Shown here: positions 35,780 to 47,496 of the stretch, piece by piece
How the letters are laid out: every line of letters starts with the position of its first letter
Numbering within the stretch: position 1 is the first letter of the stretch
NCBI GenBank assembly: GCA_031772625.1
Contig: CM062820.1
Span: 86,658,069-86,722,068, forward strand
Length of the DNA: 64,000 nt
Source of the DNA: Pinus tabuliformis
Taxonomy: Eukaryota; Streptophyta; Pinopsida; Pinales; Pinaceae
Reading direction: 5' to 3'
The notes under the pieces: model-generated
What the model was told of the DNA's origin: nothing
The model's input: only the letters and a program-made list of their open reading frames with translations
Databases searched by the model: none
Made by a program: the position numbers and the translations under genes

Positions 35780-36640
35780 TTTGACATCCTAGTTCTGATC
35801 TACATCAGCCAAATGACCTGCATGTCTTCTCTGCTTGTACCTCTCCCCATCTACCTTTTTCTTATGGCAAAATTTAGCAATATGGCCTATCTTACCACAA
35901 TAAAAACATTTAGGAGCAGAGTCATGTTTATGTGAGGTTATACCTTGTGGTGTCCCTTTTCATGATATGTTGCCTTTCTTGTCATTAGCCACTGCTTTCC
36001 CATTTGGGTTGAACTTGGTCATCAATGCAAGATTTGGATTTTGAGGTTTGAGGGACAACCTCCTTTCCTCTTCTTGTAGCAAGATCCTGGTAATCTCCTC
36101 AAACCCTGGAGGCTTTTCTCTTGCATTCAATCCCATTATAAATATATGATAATCATCCTCATTCCGTTCATGGTAATCATCACCAAATCATCATTTGCCA
36201 CAGTCTGACCGATATCAGTTAGTTTATCCTTAACCTCCTTTGTCTGGGATATGAATGAAGAAACAGACTCATTCTCCTCCATCTTGATGGAGAGAATCTT
36301 CTTCCTGAGGTACAAAATTCAACCTTACCACTGGTGGCAATGCCATAGGAATTCTGTCCCTCAAGCAGGGTCTGAAGCTTAAACTTCCAATTAGTGTAAT
36401 TGGAACCATCAAGCTTATTACTCTCATTGAGATAAGCCTCAACAATTTGATCATCAATTTTGGATGAATAAAAAAAACTTCAATAAATTAAAACCAACCT
36501 CAGATCTTCTTATCACTGCAAATTTCCTTTTCAAAAAAATTCCCTCTTCTTATCAAATAGCTTTTGATCAACAGCAAGAGCTACCATATTTTTTAATTAA
36601 AGAATTGGAAAACTTTAATTAAAGAAACTTTAATTAATTA
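35780..36640 (-). pseudogene. Copia gag
   Basis: Read on the minus strand: KLDGSNYTNWKFKLQTLLEG near 36,350-36,410 (Copia gag N-terminal pattern) and a zinc knuckle CFYCGKIGHIAKFC near 35,870-35,912 with all CCHC residues. Frameshifts and stops separate these parts. Confidence 0.85.
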
Positions 36641-37541
36641 TGAAAAAAATGCCAAATGAATGGCTATATTGCAAGGGCCACGATTAGCGTTTACCACCAC
36701 ACCACTGTGATAATGTGTTACTTACCCTTTCCCATGCTACATCCTTTATCTTTTTTTAACACGCATTTTAAAAACAGATTCATGCCATGACAAAAAAAAA
36801 AACAGATCCACACTGCTGCTAGTTCCATCTTGTCCCTCAATCAAGCATGACTGATCCATGCCAAATCAACACTCTGTACCAAATCTGCAGATTTCATGCG
36901 ATCTCAGGCTATGATATAGGTGGAATGGTTGTGTGTAGCACACCTGCACTCCTGTCTTCCACCCTGGCAACCACCATGGATTTTTCTCAGATCGTGCGGG
37001 CCTGGATCTTGTTTTTGTTGCGTGGATCTCACGCAACCCTCCTCGCGGTCTCCTTCACTCAGACGGTAGAGCTCCAAAAGGAACATGCAATTTTTGTTCT
37101 TTGCCTTGCCTTCGGGCCTAACACCTTTCACTGCAATGATGATGACTGCTTCTCAAGTCTCAAGTGCATGAAATCTGGGCGATCTCAACCTCACCGGGTG
37201 ATCTCAACCTCACTGCACCACCAAATCCTCCTTGGTGGCATGCATATACGACAATCTTCTCACCGCAGACAGCAAGACATCCTCAAACACGCAACTCACT
37301 ACAAGAGAAAAAAAACATACGCAGCGCTTTTTTCCTGTTTCCACGATCGGCGCCCTTATCCATCAAGGAGTCATGAAGGTCTTCATAGCTATTCAGGACA
37401 GAGTCACAACGTTGTGCTGAGCTTTTAAATTGAGTCCTGGATGAAGTGCTACAGTGTGATCATCGAGTTTTTCCACCCAAATTGCACGACAATTTCGCCT
37501 CAGTCACACCCTTCACTCGGCATACAGGATTAACAACCCTA
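36641..37541 (-). other. Copia 5' leader
   Basis: About 900 bp between the primer-binding site and gag, unusually long and less AT-rich than the surroundings. It holds a 193-codon plus-strand open frame (36,847-37,428) without recognisable domain, which I regard as chance. Confidence 0.55.
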
Positions 37542-37555
37542 CAGCTCTGATACCA
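37542..37555 (-). other. Copia primer-binding site
   Basis: On the minus strand TGGTATCAGAGCTG starts directly after the LTR terminal CA, complementary to initiator tRNA-Met. Confidence 0.93.
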
Positions 37556-37801
37556 TGGCAAGAGTTGCATAGGGAAGACATGAAATGACAAATCAAAACA
37601 AGAGGAGCTCACAGGTGCGGATCACTAGGAGCTCCTTCAAGCAAAACACCACACACGGTTCACATTAATCTTCAATATTAAATAGATACAATTTGTTAGG
37701 GACAACAAATCATATCCCAGGGGAATAGGAACCGAATAACTATAGAAAGAAATATGCACAACTACGTAACAAAAATAGCCTATTCTCCATTAATTCTAAC
37801 A
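37556..37801 (-). repeat. Copia 5' LTR (sense of element)
   Basis: TGGCAAGAGTTGCATAG ... CCATTAATTCTAACA, 246 bp, same length as the other LTR. Confidence 0.95.
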
Positions 37802-38100
37802 TGGGAATCCACAGTGTGTGCGCTTCATGGATTCCGAGGTCTTAATATAGCATTCAAGCATTATAGCAAACCCTATTCATTTACGATGTAATCCAATACT
37901 CATAGTAAGCATTAGATCATGTCGTGTTATACAGATTTTTGAGGGACCATATAATGAATGGCTCTCATGGACTTGCTTAACCTCTACTAGGGAAAATAAA
38001 TTATTTTATTGTCATGAGCTAAGAGACATTAGCACTTTTTCTTATTATTTTGCTCCACACTTACAGATTGAGGAATTGGGAATAACAGATACAGTAGCAA
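37802..38100 (+). other. Right half of the split paralogous block
   Basis: Homologous to about 49,206-49,470: tgggaatccaca, aagcattatagcaa, gagggaccata, tcatggacttg and ttaacct occur in the same order. The sequence from 38,100 to the Tat LTR is unique AT-rich spacer with a poly-T/ATT stretch at 38,109-38,140. Confidence 0.75.
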
Positions 38101-39280
38101 CCTGCTATTTTTTTTTTTTAATTATTATTATTATTTTTTTTGAAAACCGGTGAAGTTCATGGCTGAGATGTAACTCCATGCTTATTAAAGATCCCCATTC
38201 TCACAGTGAGGTTTGCACTGTCTTCATAAATATCGTTGGCCATCACATTCTATGGGGTTAGAATTTTGCGCTTTATGGTCCTGGTGACCTGGGCACTCTT
38301 CAAATCATCCTCTCGGAAAAAATTCCAACAATTTTGCTCAAATGAGGGTGTATGAATGATAAAAGTATTTTTCCTTCACAGTTTATTTGAACACCTATGT
38401 GAAATTTCTGTGCACGACATACATTTTGGACTACAAATACGAGTCAATTGTCAGGAGAACTAAAGAGAAACCAAGACGATACGAAAACCTATAAATATGT
38501 AATCAATTTAGTTAATCCAGGGACAAGTTCACTCAATCCTAATGTGCTTTAGAAATTTTAATTAATTAATTTAAATTGGGTTATCATGTGTCTGGTTGAA
38601 GGGAAAGTACCCCTAGGGTCCTTTGGGCTAAGACTCTACCAGACTGAAAATTGCTTATTCAAAGAAACACACACATAGCCATCATCTTTACTTTTAAGCA
38701 AATTCTAATGTTAAGGGTACGTACCTAAGGTCCTACGTTCGAGAAGGCCTTTAGGGTCCAAACCCTTCTTGGAGTTCCCTTCTTCTTCCTTTGACCTGCA
38801 AGACAAACAAATCAAAGAACACAACAGTACATGTACAAATACTTATGTATAAACCATCTTTATGCTATAAAGTTAGTTATAAAAATCTTTAAGTAACCAC
38901 TTGCATAAGAATTCAAAACAAGAATCTCATAAGCATAAAGAAAGATTGTTTCGGGAACAAAGACGTGTTTCTTTATATATAAAGGCAAATAAAGTACATA
39001 TAACGGAAAGATATCACCTGAACACCTTCAGCAGGCTCCAAGCAAAGCTTCCTCCCGGATTCGTTCCAGCCTCAAGCCTCCAACAAGAGCTCCTTCCAAG
39101 TCTTACTCAATGATGATATCAAGGATGAATGATCACCAATACACATGGAAACAAGGGTTTCCTATGAAAAATGGGGGAAGTGCAGAAAGCACCAAGGACT
39201 TCAGACCTGGTCTAAGAGGAAAATCTCAGCATAATAATCTTGCTCTCTTTTCTCTCTCCCTTAGGCCTTCTCATTGATGT
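38101..39280. other. Spacer and unresolved part of the Tat 3' LTR
   Basis: No gene seen. The R-U5 part of the Tat LTR must lie in the upper portion of this stretch, because the TATA box at 39,281-39,290 points into it, but I could not fix the LTR end. Confidence 0.4.
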
Positions 39281-39290
39281 CTTTTTATAC
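39281..39290 (-). promoter_or_regulatory. TATA box in the Tat LTR
   Basis: GTATAAAAAG on the minus strand, in the position expected for the U3 promoter of a plant LTR. Confidence 0.6.
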
Positions 39291-39606
39291 CATCTCCAAA
39301 GTAGTTTTTTATTTAGGAGTTGGTTGGGAACAGTTGGGCCACGGGCACTAACAGGTGATCCAGCAGGTAAAACCCATGATCTCCGCCCGAAAATAAGGAA
39401 TTATATATTTTTTTAAGTGTTTTAATACATACACGTGGGTTGGGTATACACAGACCCGCGTGTACACACGTTTAACTCAGGGCATTGTCGCGTATAGGGA
39501 ATAAAACACTGTTTTTTAAATTTTAGGACTAGGTCTGGAAGGAGGGGTTGCCCTAGGCCATGAGTGCAGCATCACAAACCATAAGAGTGAGATTTGGAGC
39601 TATAAC
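39281..39606 (-). repeat. Tat-element 3' LTR, U3 part
   Basis: On the minus strand it starts TGTTATAGCTCC at 39,606. The first ~135 bp are repeated at 47,497-47,630. A TATA box GTATAAAAAG lies at 39,281-39,290, about 320 bp from the LTR start. A G+C-rich imperfect inverted repeat (acacgtgggttg / gacccgcgtgta) is at 39,431-39,464. Confidence 0.65.
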
Positions 39607-42408
39607 AGATGCCACCTAATATATGAGGTCAGAAGGGGAACATGATGGCCGAAATATATTATGTAAGTACATGGAAAGGAACTCTGTCGAAAAACTGAGG
39701 AGGACTGCACCAGAATTCAGCCTGCCAAGCCACGAAAAGGAGATCAGAAAGAAACATTGTCTGAGGTGGGCATACCCATGCTCAGGAAAAGTAAAGCATG
39801 TCCGCATATCAAGTACAAGCGGATCCACTAAGTATACAAGTATAAATGACTGGAAGATACATAATGGATCATCTGATCATAAGGAGCAAGTACATGTCTG
39901 AATATCACATATAAGACTGTCAATGATGCTGAAAGATGCAACGGATCACTGATATCAAAGACTGATCCCAAAAGGTACCAACTGAACATGATGGAATAGG
40001 ATGGTACTACACTGCAAACTCAGGTGCCAGCATATAGAATGTCGCCATGACTGACTGCAACATATAAGGTGGAGTGGTATCAACTAGCAGCAACAGGAGC
40101 AATTGTCAAGTGAACGAATGAATGCTGATACAACCTGAGGTCTTCACCGACCGCCGTGGTACATTTCTACACCATGGGAATGAATGATCTGAAGTCGACC
40201 ATGTGAGAAATCGTTTGATTACCGGTCATTGATGTATACCGTTAACAAACGCGAGACTGCTCACCGATAATGATAATGAGCGTCAAGGTACCCAGTACAA
40301 TCTAACAAGTGTGAATAGATGAGCTGAAGTCGAACACCTGTAAGAATCTATCGATCAGGAGACAATGATGGTTTCCCACTGTCGATAGCGAGGAATCTGC
40401 CACTAATGACTGCAAACCCCAAGGTACTGCCAAATGGACTCTAGATGTTTGCCCCAGAGCAATGAGTCGGAGTCGATAGGGAAAGATCTGCTAGAAGGAA
40501 GGCATTAAGGCATCCTCCATCAATCTAGCGCGAGTGTAACCCGTAGGCCAATAATGTGGAAGGAATCAGACGAAAAAGATGTAGTAACCCAACCGAAGTA
40601 CGTTTCCAGTGTACACAAGATGTGGCTAGCGCACGGCAGAAACCCTCTGAACCAACCAATAATGAAAGCTGACACAGAGGCGAGGTATCCACCAATAGGG
40701 TCAAATGGAAACCAAGGTACTGCACGAATCCCAATGTGTGATAATGTATGCTGATGTCGAACACAAGGGAAACCACTCAATCAAAGACCCATGATACTGA
40801 TCGATGCTGAGCACAAGGTGACCTATCAATAATGAAAATAGGGCTAGGGTGCGGCTCTAGGCCTGTCCTCAGAGCAAGGTGTCGTCGTCGATAAGGACAA
40901 GACCCGCCAGCAAGAAGTCAATGGGGACCTTCTCAAACCGGCATGAGTAAAGGACCAATATAACTGATGTGATGATAGACATGATACTGACAACCAGGGA
41001 TGGCCGACTGAAAAATGAGTCAAGAGACACCGCAGAAAGGCCGACTCAGGCTAACTTCCCTTGAACAAAAGCACGACTCAATGTGACTATGTGGCAGCAT
41101 ATGATGAATCTGTATAAGTTCGTTATGCAGGAGGCACAAACGAACCCTCCATATGATTGGAAGAGATAACCAATCGGGGGAGAACTGACTCGATAACAAG
41201 GTTATGGCGTACCTAAGTCAAACTAAATCCCACCCATGCGGAGGAGACTTTGTTTTGAGTGCTTTGTTCAAGGGTGACACGACTGACTCTAGTTGCCAAC
41301 AATAAATGGAAATAATGTCCCTGTTCCCGCTCTTTTTGGAATATTTAATTTTTTTTTGTCTTTTTCTGATAAGCCGGAAAAAGAATAAAAGAATGCTATG
41401 GTACAGTGGAAAGAACGAGTGTCGGTGAAACAGATGATCTAGTTCCTGGGAAAGGAACGCTCCTATGCTCAATGCAGGGAGGTGAAAACTGGTCAGTGAC
41501 ACTCAGAGGTATGTTCCTTCCACGGATCTGGGTATGTCAAGCTGCAGAAGTCAAAGGTATGCAAGGTTGATTTTGCAGACATCATGGTCAAAAGTTGGCT
41601 TAAACACGAGTCCAAGTGAATCCGGCTCTAGGCCAAAAGGTGCAAATAGTCAACATGCAATGCAGAAGTACAACTCGACACACATAGGAGCCTCTAGGGT
41701 ATAAGGCCAGAACGAAGCGAAGAAGCAAAGAGGAATGAGTCTTCAACGCATAAGTCATGGTGGGACTACAGAGGACTCCCGAGCCTACTCAAAACGAAGC
41801 AGCATGGGCAACAAATGTCAGTGAGGTGCTAACTACGATGCCCATGTAAAGGGATGGCTCTACCATCGTGTCATGATTTAAAGAATCGGCGAGTGAAAAT
41901 GGCTTACGAACCATAACACGATGGGATCGACCCTATGGCAGATGTATCGGTCATATGGAGGCTAGTATGCATAATGCAACGGAAAAATGGTGTCCCTAAC
42001 CTATATGCCAGTGAGAACACGATACCTGCCATGACGGGTCAGCAGTCATGGAACCGTCTCAAACCGTCGAAAAATGTCCAAAATGTCCTGAAAAACAACC
42101 CAATCTCGACATTCCAAGCTCCCAAGTTAAAAGTGACATGAAACCAAACAAAATAAAATTTTGAAAAAATTTTGCATTTTCAAAACTTATAAAAAGAAAT
42201 TTTGGACTTACCATTTTCACCGTTTGACTTGGAGAGCAAAAATTGTGGAGCAAAAGGAGCAAACTTCCCTGTGACTTATTCAACCGTTCAAACTTGCCGA
42301 AAACTTCCAGGTAAGCACTAAACTTGTCTTGCAATTAATTGTGATAGTTTTTAGGAAGTTTATTTGATGTTTTACCGTTGGATTTTTGCAAAAAATTCCT
42401 TCGCGGCG
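39607..42408. other. Long non-coding 3' region of the Tat element
   Basis: About 2.8 kb with more even base composition than the rest of the window and no credible ORF. Short motifs recur without a fixed period: gaagtcgac/gaagtcgaac, caaggtac, aatgactgcaa, cgagtgtaac and atgctga. Tat elements commonly have such a region. Confidence 0.55.
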
Positions 42409-42485
42409 TACACGCGGGTTGGCAATATTGAACTCGCGTATACGACGGCCCTACACGCGACTGTGTATATATGAACCCGCGTGTG
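42409..42485. promoter_or_regulatory. G+C-rich inverted repeat upstream of the antisense gene
   Basis: tacacgcgggtt (42,409-42,420) and aacccgcgtgtg (42,474-42,485) are near-perfect inverted arms, with cgcgtata and acacgcga in between. The same arms occur in the LTR at 39,431-39,464. The position is 40-110 bp before the antisense ORF, so a promoter role is possible. Confidence 0.4.
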
Positions 42486-42519
42486 CGCAGTGAACTAATT
42501 TTTTAAACAAAACTAACGG

Positions 42520-43780
42520 ATGAAAATGATTTTTTCTTCCAGGATGACTATCACATGGCGTGAAAGAGAGCACTCAGCCATGGATAATGAAGTTATGAAC
42601 AATGATGAGGCATTGGATGCCCTACGGGGATGCGGGTTGCTAAAATTCTTCAAATTGCCAAATATGAAAGCAAACACGCGTTTGCTCGAGAGACTCATTG
42701 ATTATTGGGATGTCGATGAGGAAGCATTCATCATTGATCAGATGCCACTCAGGGTAGAAGTGGAAGATATATATTTTATCACGGGCCTTTCCCGAAGGGG
42801 AGAGGTAGTGCACTCCCGGGGCAGGACACGGAATAGCCTCAGTGTAGATGACTATGTACAGATTTACTGCCCGGGTCACCGGAAGGTCGGGAGCCAGATC
42901 TCTATCCCACATGTGGCGAGTTTGTCACTCAGGATAATCTTGTTCACCATAGCTCGAGTGAACGGATCATCCTCACTACATCAGGCGTCACGGGTAAACA
43001 TGAGCGTGGCAGTGGACTGTCTCACTACAGTGTTTGACTGGTGCACTCCTCTCCTTGCCAACATGAAGGAACAACTCACTTCTATCAGGAGGGGACAGAC
43101 CAAGAACTTTGGGTTCGGAACCATCTTGTGCACTTTCTTCTTCGAGAAGGTTCCCGCACTCCACCCCAGGGTAGCAGTTTCCATCAGTAGTCCACGTGAT
43201 CCATGCATGGGCCGGTGGGCTGACTTGATGAAACGTCTGGGGGGTGGGGAAGTCCCAAGGAATGCATTCGACGATGACTTTTTTGCCTGGTGGGAGCAGC
43301 AGATCATCGCCGTGGATGACTACCCCTATGCTGGGCTGGATTTCCGAGGAGATCCTGATCTAGCGTTACCACCGGATGCAGCATGGGGCGAGATAGGTAA
43401 GATTTTTGATTTTTATAATTTTTTTGGATTTTTCAAATATAATGATGAATTTTGAAAAATATTTTTGATGAGATTCAAATGACTAATATGATGATCATGT
43501 TCCAGACGTTGGGCCCGTACGACCAGATGGATTCCCACGGCATGGACGGCGTGGCCGAGGAGCCGAAGAGGCGGCTGCGGATACGGAACGGACCCTGAAC
43601 AACGTCCAGCGACACTTGGCGAGACTGAGCTGCCGAGTACCGATGGCCGAGATAGAGGACCTTCCTCCAGATATGCAGCGTCATGTGGTTGGGATGCCAC
43701 GTGACTGGGTTCGCGTCTTTCGGCGCGTGGCCAATGCTATAGTTACATATTTAGCTGCTCATCCAGAGCCGAGGCGTTAG
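42520..43780 (+). CDS. Plant-mobile-domain-like protein, two exons, antisense in Tat element
   Basis: Exon 1 is 42,520-43,397 and exon 2 is 43,506-43,780. The donor GAGATAG|gtaaga and acceptor atgttccag|ACG join in frame and give a continuous product of about 384 codons from the first ATG, ending in TAG. A later in-frame ATG at 42,544 follows tttttcttccag, which looks like another acceptor, so a 5' exon may exist. Residues of exon 1 (LLERLIDYWDVDEEAF, then MPLRVEVEDIYFITGLSRRGE) have the pattern I associate with the plant mobile domain of MAIN/MAIL1-type proteins and their transposon-borne relatives. MAGLDFRGD-like and Trp-rich parts (DFFAWWEQQI) follow. Exon 2 is Arg-rich (PRHGRRGRGAEEAAAD, VRVFRRVANA). 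No stop interrupts about 1.15 kb of coding sequence. The family is inferred by motif memory; the splice structure is seen directly. Confidence 0.7.
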
Positions 43781-43861
43781 ATATGCCTGACATGATTATG
43801 GGCATTTGAGTCCCAATTTTGTATATTTTTGGACACACATATGTACACTCGAGACGCTTTG

Positions 43862-43862
<1 letters not shown>

Positions 43863-43890
<28 letters not shown>
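43863..43890. repeat. (TA)n tract between convergent genes
   Basis: A TA microsatellite in the 135 bp between the stop of the antisense gene (43,780) and the stop of the second RNase H (43,916). Confidence 0.9.
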
Positions 43891-43892
<2 letters not shown>

Positions 43893-43915
43893 GTTTGACT
43901 TTTTGATGCATGATT

Positions 43916-44371
43916 TTATGATGATGAATGATTGATATGCCATTCTAATGCTTGATTAGCGATAGAATCAGCTAACCAATTTTGAGATCTTGGAATGTGC
44001 AAATAATTAATGTAAATAAATGATCTTTGCAACAACCTCACTCTTAAATATTGGCGATATAATAATGGATCTCTAACCTGATAAATGTTATTTAACTGAG
44101 ACACTATCAATTGAGAATCAAGATATACTACCAACAAGTCGATCCCATATGAGATTACCTCGGATAATAAATTGATAACAGCTGTATACTCGGCCATATT
44201 GTTTGAAGCGGGACCGATACACACGCCTCTCGATACCATCAATTGACCAGTTGGGTAATAAAGTACCCAAGCTGCGGAAGCAAGATTCCGAGTGTGCCGA
44301 CTAGCACCATCGGTGAACCCAAAATAGACCAAATCATCCATCAGCACCTGCCACAGCAGACAAAAAAGCAC
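43916..44371 (-). CDS. Second (archaeal-type) RNase H of the Tat element
   Basis: About 150 codons. The product has FTDGASRHTRNLASAAWVLY (Asp), NNMAEYTAVINLL (Glu), VVYLDSQLIVSQL (Asp) and LADSIANQALEWH (Asp), so the full acidic set of an active RNase H is present. This form resembles the plant/archaeal RNase H acquired by Tat elements. It lies downstream of integrase as a separate ORF, about 75 bp after the pol stop. Upstream the sequence ttttttgtctgctgtggcag (ending near 44,348) looks like a splice acceptor, so expression may be from a spliced transcript; Met codons at the start of the exon would otherwise serve. Confidence 0.85.
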   Translation of the reverse strand: MLFCLLWQVLMDDLVYFGFTDGASRHTRNLASAAWVLYYPTGQLMVSRGVCIGPASNNMAEYTAVINLLSEVISYGIDLLVVYLDSQLIVSQLNNIYQVRDPLLYRQYLRVRLLQRSFIYINYLHIPRSQNWLADSIANQALEWHINHSSS

Positions 44372-44446
44372 TGATATCAGAAAATGCTCGACAATATATG
44401 TATAAATATATACATAAAATACAAAGAAGTCATCGTCCAGCCCGAA

Positions 44447-47400
44447 CTAAGCAAAGTACTTCTTTAGGTAGAGCCCATTTCGGGGCTCCGCCAGCTTGTT
44501 TCCTTCGAAATCAATTAACTCATACGATCCTTTTTCTAAAACTTGTTTGATAATGAAAGGACCGTACCACATAGGCTTGAATTTGCCTGCCCCCAAGGCG
44601 TCCTTATCTTGGTCATAGACCAAGACAAGGTCACCTTCAGAAAAGACTCGAGGACGGACAGACTTATCATACTGCGTTTTGACCCTTTTCTTATGGGCCT
44701 CATTCATCGTGGCGGCATCTCGACGCTGCTCATCGAGATGTTCCAAGTGAACTAGGCGCTCCTCGAGACTCGAAGTCTCAGGAAGAAGCTCAACAGCCAA
44801 CTTCAGAGATGGGATTTCACATTCAACCGGAAAGATAGATTCCATCCCGTAAACCAACTGAAAAGGAGTAAAACCAGTAGCCGTTTTGACGGAGGTTCGG
44901 TATGCCCAAAGTGCCGAATACAACATAATGTGCCAATTGGACCGATTTTTATCGATTGTCCGTTGGAGTATCGTCTTAAGAGTTTTATTGACCGCCTCGA
45001 CCTGTCCATTGGCCTGAGGATAATAAGGGGACGAATGCTCCTGACGGAAACCTAATTTAAGAGCCAATTCGGACATTAGCTGATTTTGGAAATGACTGCC
45101 ATGGTCAGTGACAATCTCCCTTGGGATACCGAATCTTGAGATAACCTGATTGAAAAGAAACAAAGCTGCCGTGTCACTGTCGTTCTTATAAGTAGGCATG
45201 GCTTCAGCCCACTTCGTGAAGTAGTCTACAGCCACGATAATATACTTGTGATTCGCCGCTGAAGGCGGATTACAAGTTGTAAAATCAATACCCCACTTAG
45301 TGAAGGGACCGACGGTGACAATGGGAAAAAGGGGAGCTGGATGCGCGCGCATCTTGTGAGTAAAAACTTGACACGGGGGACAGCGTTTGACCGCTTCCAC
45401 ACAGTCCTTAAAGAGTGAAGGCCAAAAGTAGCCAGCACGTAAGATGCGCTGGGCTGTAGCAAGCCCTGATAGATGACCACCACAAGCTCCACTGTGGCAA
45501 TCATTAAGAACAGACTCTGCTTCCTCTAAGGTTAAACAACGTCGAAGAATTGAATCAACCCCTCGACGGTATAATGTGTCACCAATGATAACATAGTTTT
45601 TAGCCAGGTGACGTAACTTGCGACGTTCATCCTTGGAGAAAGTAGAGGGAAACTTCGAAGTCTGGAGATAAACAATGATATCTCCATACCAAGGGTCTTG
45701 TGAAGAGATGAGGAATATATGTTCGTCGGGTAAACTTTCCTCATAAACAATATCCTCTCCACAAGGAAGCTCAGAAATTAGCTCCGCGAAGACCATAGAT
45801 TTCTTAGATTTGGCGGACAAGAACTCGAGATCGAATTCTTGTAAAATGACTATCCATCCATTATATTTGCCCCCAATCACTTGCCTACTGAGGACAAATT
45901 GAAATGGATTGACCACAGCTAAGACAAAAGTTTTGCGTAGCAAAATATAATGACCGAGCCTCTGGACAGCATGGACGGCTGCTAAGGCCAATTTCTCAAC
46001 CGGAGAATAGCGGAGTTCAGGACCTATTAAGCCTCGGCTCAAATAATAAATCACGTGCTCGACAAGAGCATCGTCCTCCTGAACTAGAACCATACCAATG
46101 GTAGATTCTGTTGCAGCGAGATATAAAAGAAAGTCTCTACCATAATCCGGTGGACTCAAAAGCGGGGCAGAGACTAATGCCTTTTTCAAAGCATCAAACG
46201 ACCGCTGCGCAAAGTCGTCCCACACAAATGGAACTCCTTTTCGTAGCAAACGCATGAACCCTTTAGTGATCTCGGCATAGTTTGCTATAAACCGTCTTAA
46301 GAAATTAGCCTTCCCTTGAAGACTTTGAAGTTGACGAATTGAGGACAGGGGAGGCAACTGAACTATTGCCTCAACCTTGAAGGGATCAACCCGAATCCCT
46401 TCATTGGACACAATAAACCCTAACAGCCGACCGGATGTAACCGCGAAAACGCATTTATTGGGATTCAACTGGATTTTATAGAAACGACATCGCTCAAAGA
46501 CTAATCGAAGATGACTAGGATGATCAGTTCTCTTTCGAGAGCGAGCAGCGAGATCATCTAAGTATGCCACGATGACATGTTTGATGTCATGGAAAGCGTA
46601 TGACATGGCCCGCTGAAAAGTGGCTCCAGTATTTTTAAGACCAAAAGGCATCTTTCGATATGCAAAGGTACCCCAGGGACATATGAAGGCTATCTTATGT
46701 TGGTCTTCAGGACGGATAGAGATTTGATTATAACCCGAAAAACCATCCATGAAGGAAAAAATTTCATTACCCGCACACTCGTCGATAATCTGATCAATGA
46801 ATGGCGTGGGGTAATTGTCTTTCGGACAAGCCTTGTTTAGATCCCTAAAATCGATGCATACTCGGATTGTTCCTTGCTTTTTGTCCACAGGTACTGGATT
46901 AGAAACCCAATCCGTAAGAGGAACAGGGTATATAAAACCCGCCCTTAGCAGCTTCGCAACCTCAGCTTTGATAGCCGCTACTTTCCTAGGGTTAACCGGT
47001 CGAAGCCTTTGACGAATCAGTTTTGCGTTTTCGTACGTCTTGATCTCATGTTGGACTATAGAAGGATCAATGCCGGGCATTTCCTCATAAGACCAAGCAA
47101 ATACATCACGATATTCCTTGAATAGGTCGGTGTAAATTTGAATTTCTTCAGGGGAACACTCAATTCCGATGAAGATATTCTCTATGATGTTAGGGTCCCT
47201 AGAGATGTTGATAGGTATCGTTTTTGAAATTACCGACATATTACCTTCGGCACGTACGTGTGTTGGAGCCAAAGGGTTCGACACCGTACAAACATCACTA
47301 CCAACGAGCTCAGAGAATCTAGATTCTACTTCCCGCAATGGAGGAAGAAAATATGAATGATGGTGTAAGTCTTCCCAAGGTCGATCTATACCCATCATTA

Positions 47401-47496
47401 CTTCGAGGATTGCTTCTTCAGAAGGTAGAACCGAATCTAAGCAGTCCAAGGCAGAGGTAGAATCAAAGCTCCAAGCCGGGGCCACATGACCATCTA
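44447..47496 (-). CDS. Tat-element pol: RT, degenerate RNase H, integrase
   Basis: One open frame of at least 1,012 codons, counted from a GTG; the frame stays open further upstream into the LTR fragment, so the real start is lost. Domains: RT about residues 150-345 (CIDFRDLNKACPKDNYPTP, SFMDGFSGYNQI with Asp 246, VAYLDDLAARS with YLDD 308-311). The internal RNase H is at about 440-535 and lacks the usual D-A-S and T-D residues (LLYLAATESTIGMVL, VLAVVNPFQF). The integrase zinc region is about 660-706 (CHSGACGGHLSG, CPPCQ). The DDE core has GIDF (Asp 734), VTDHGSHF (Asp 794) and NGQVEAVN (Glu about 830). It ends LKKYFA-stop. RT and integrase look intact. Protease and gag are missing. It is the best preserved retroelement ORF in the window. 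Confidence 0.93.

Larger units (their letters stand above)
32408..37801 (-). mobile_element. Full-length degenerate Copia (Ty1) element
   Basis: Minus-strand Copia element with 246-bp LTRs, PBS, polypurine tract, and gag, integrase, RT and RNase H in Ty1/Copia order. The flanks read TAGGA (32,403-32,407) and TGGGA (37,802-37,806), a target duplication with one change. The unoccupied paralogue at 49,205 reads TATGGGAATCC without an insertion. I count about 14 substitutions and no indels between the LTRs (about 94% identical). All ORFs are broken. Confidence 0.95.

Noticed and set aside
36847-37428. 193-codon plus-strand ORF in the Copia leader
   Set aside because: It lies antisense in the leader between PBS and gag, has no domain, odd composition, and no splice or promoter signs. 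Probably chance.
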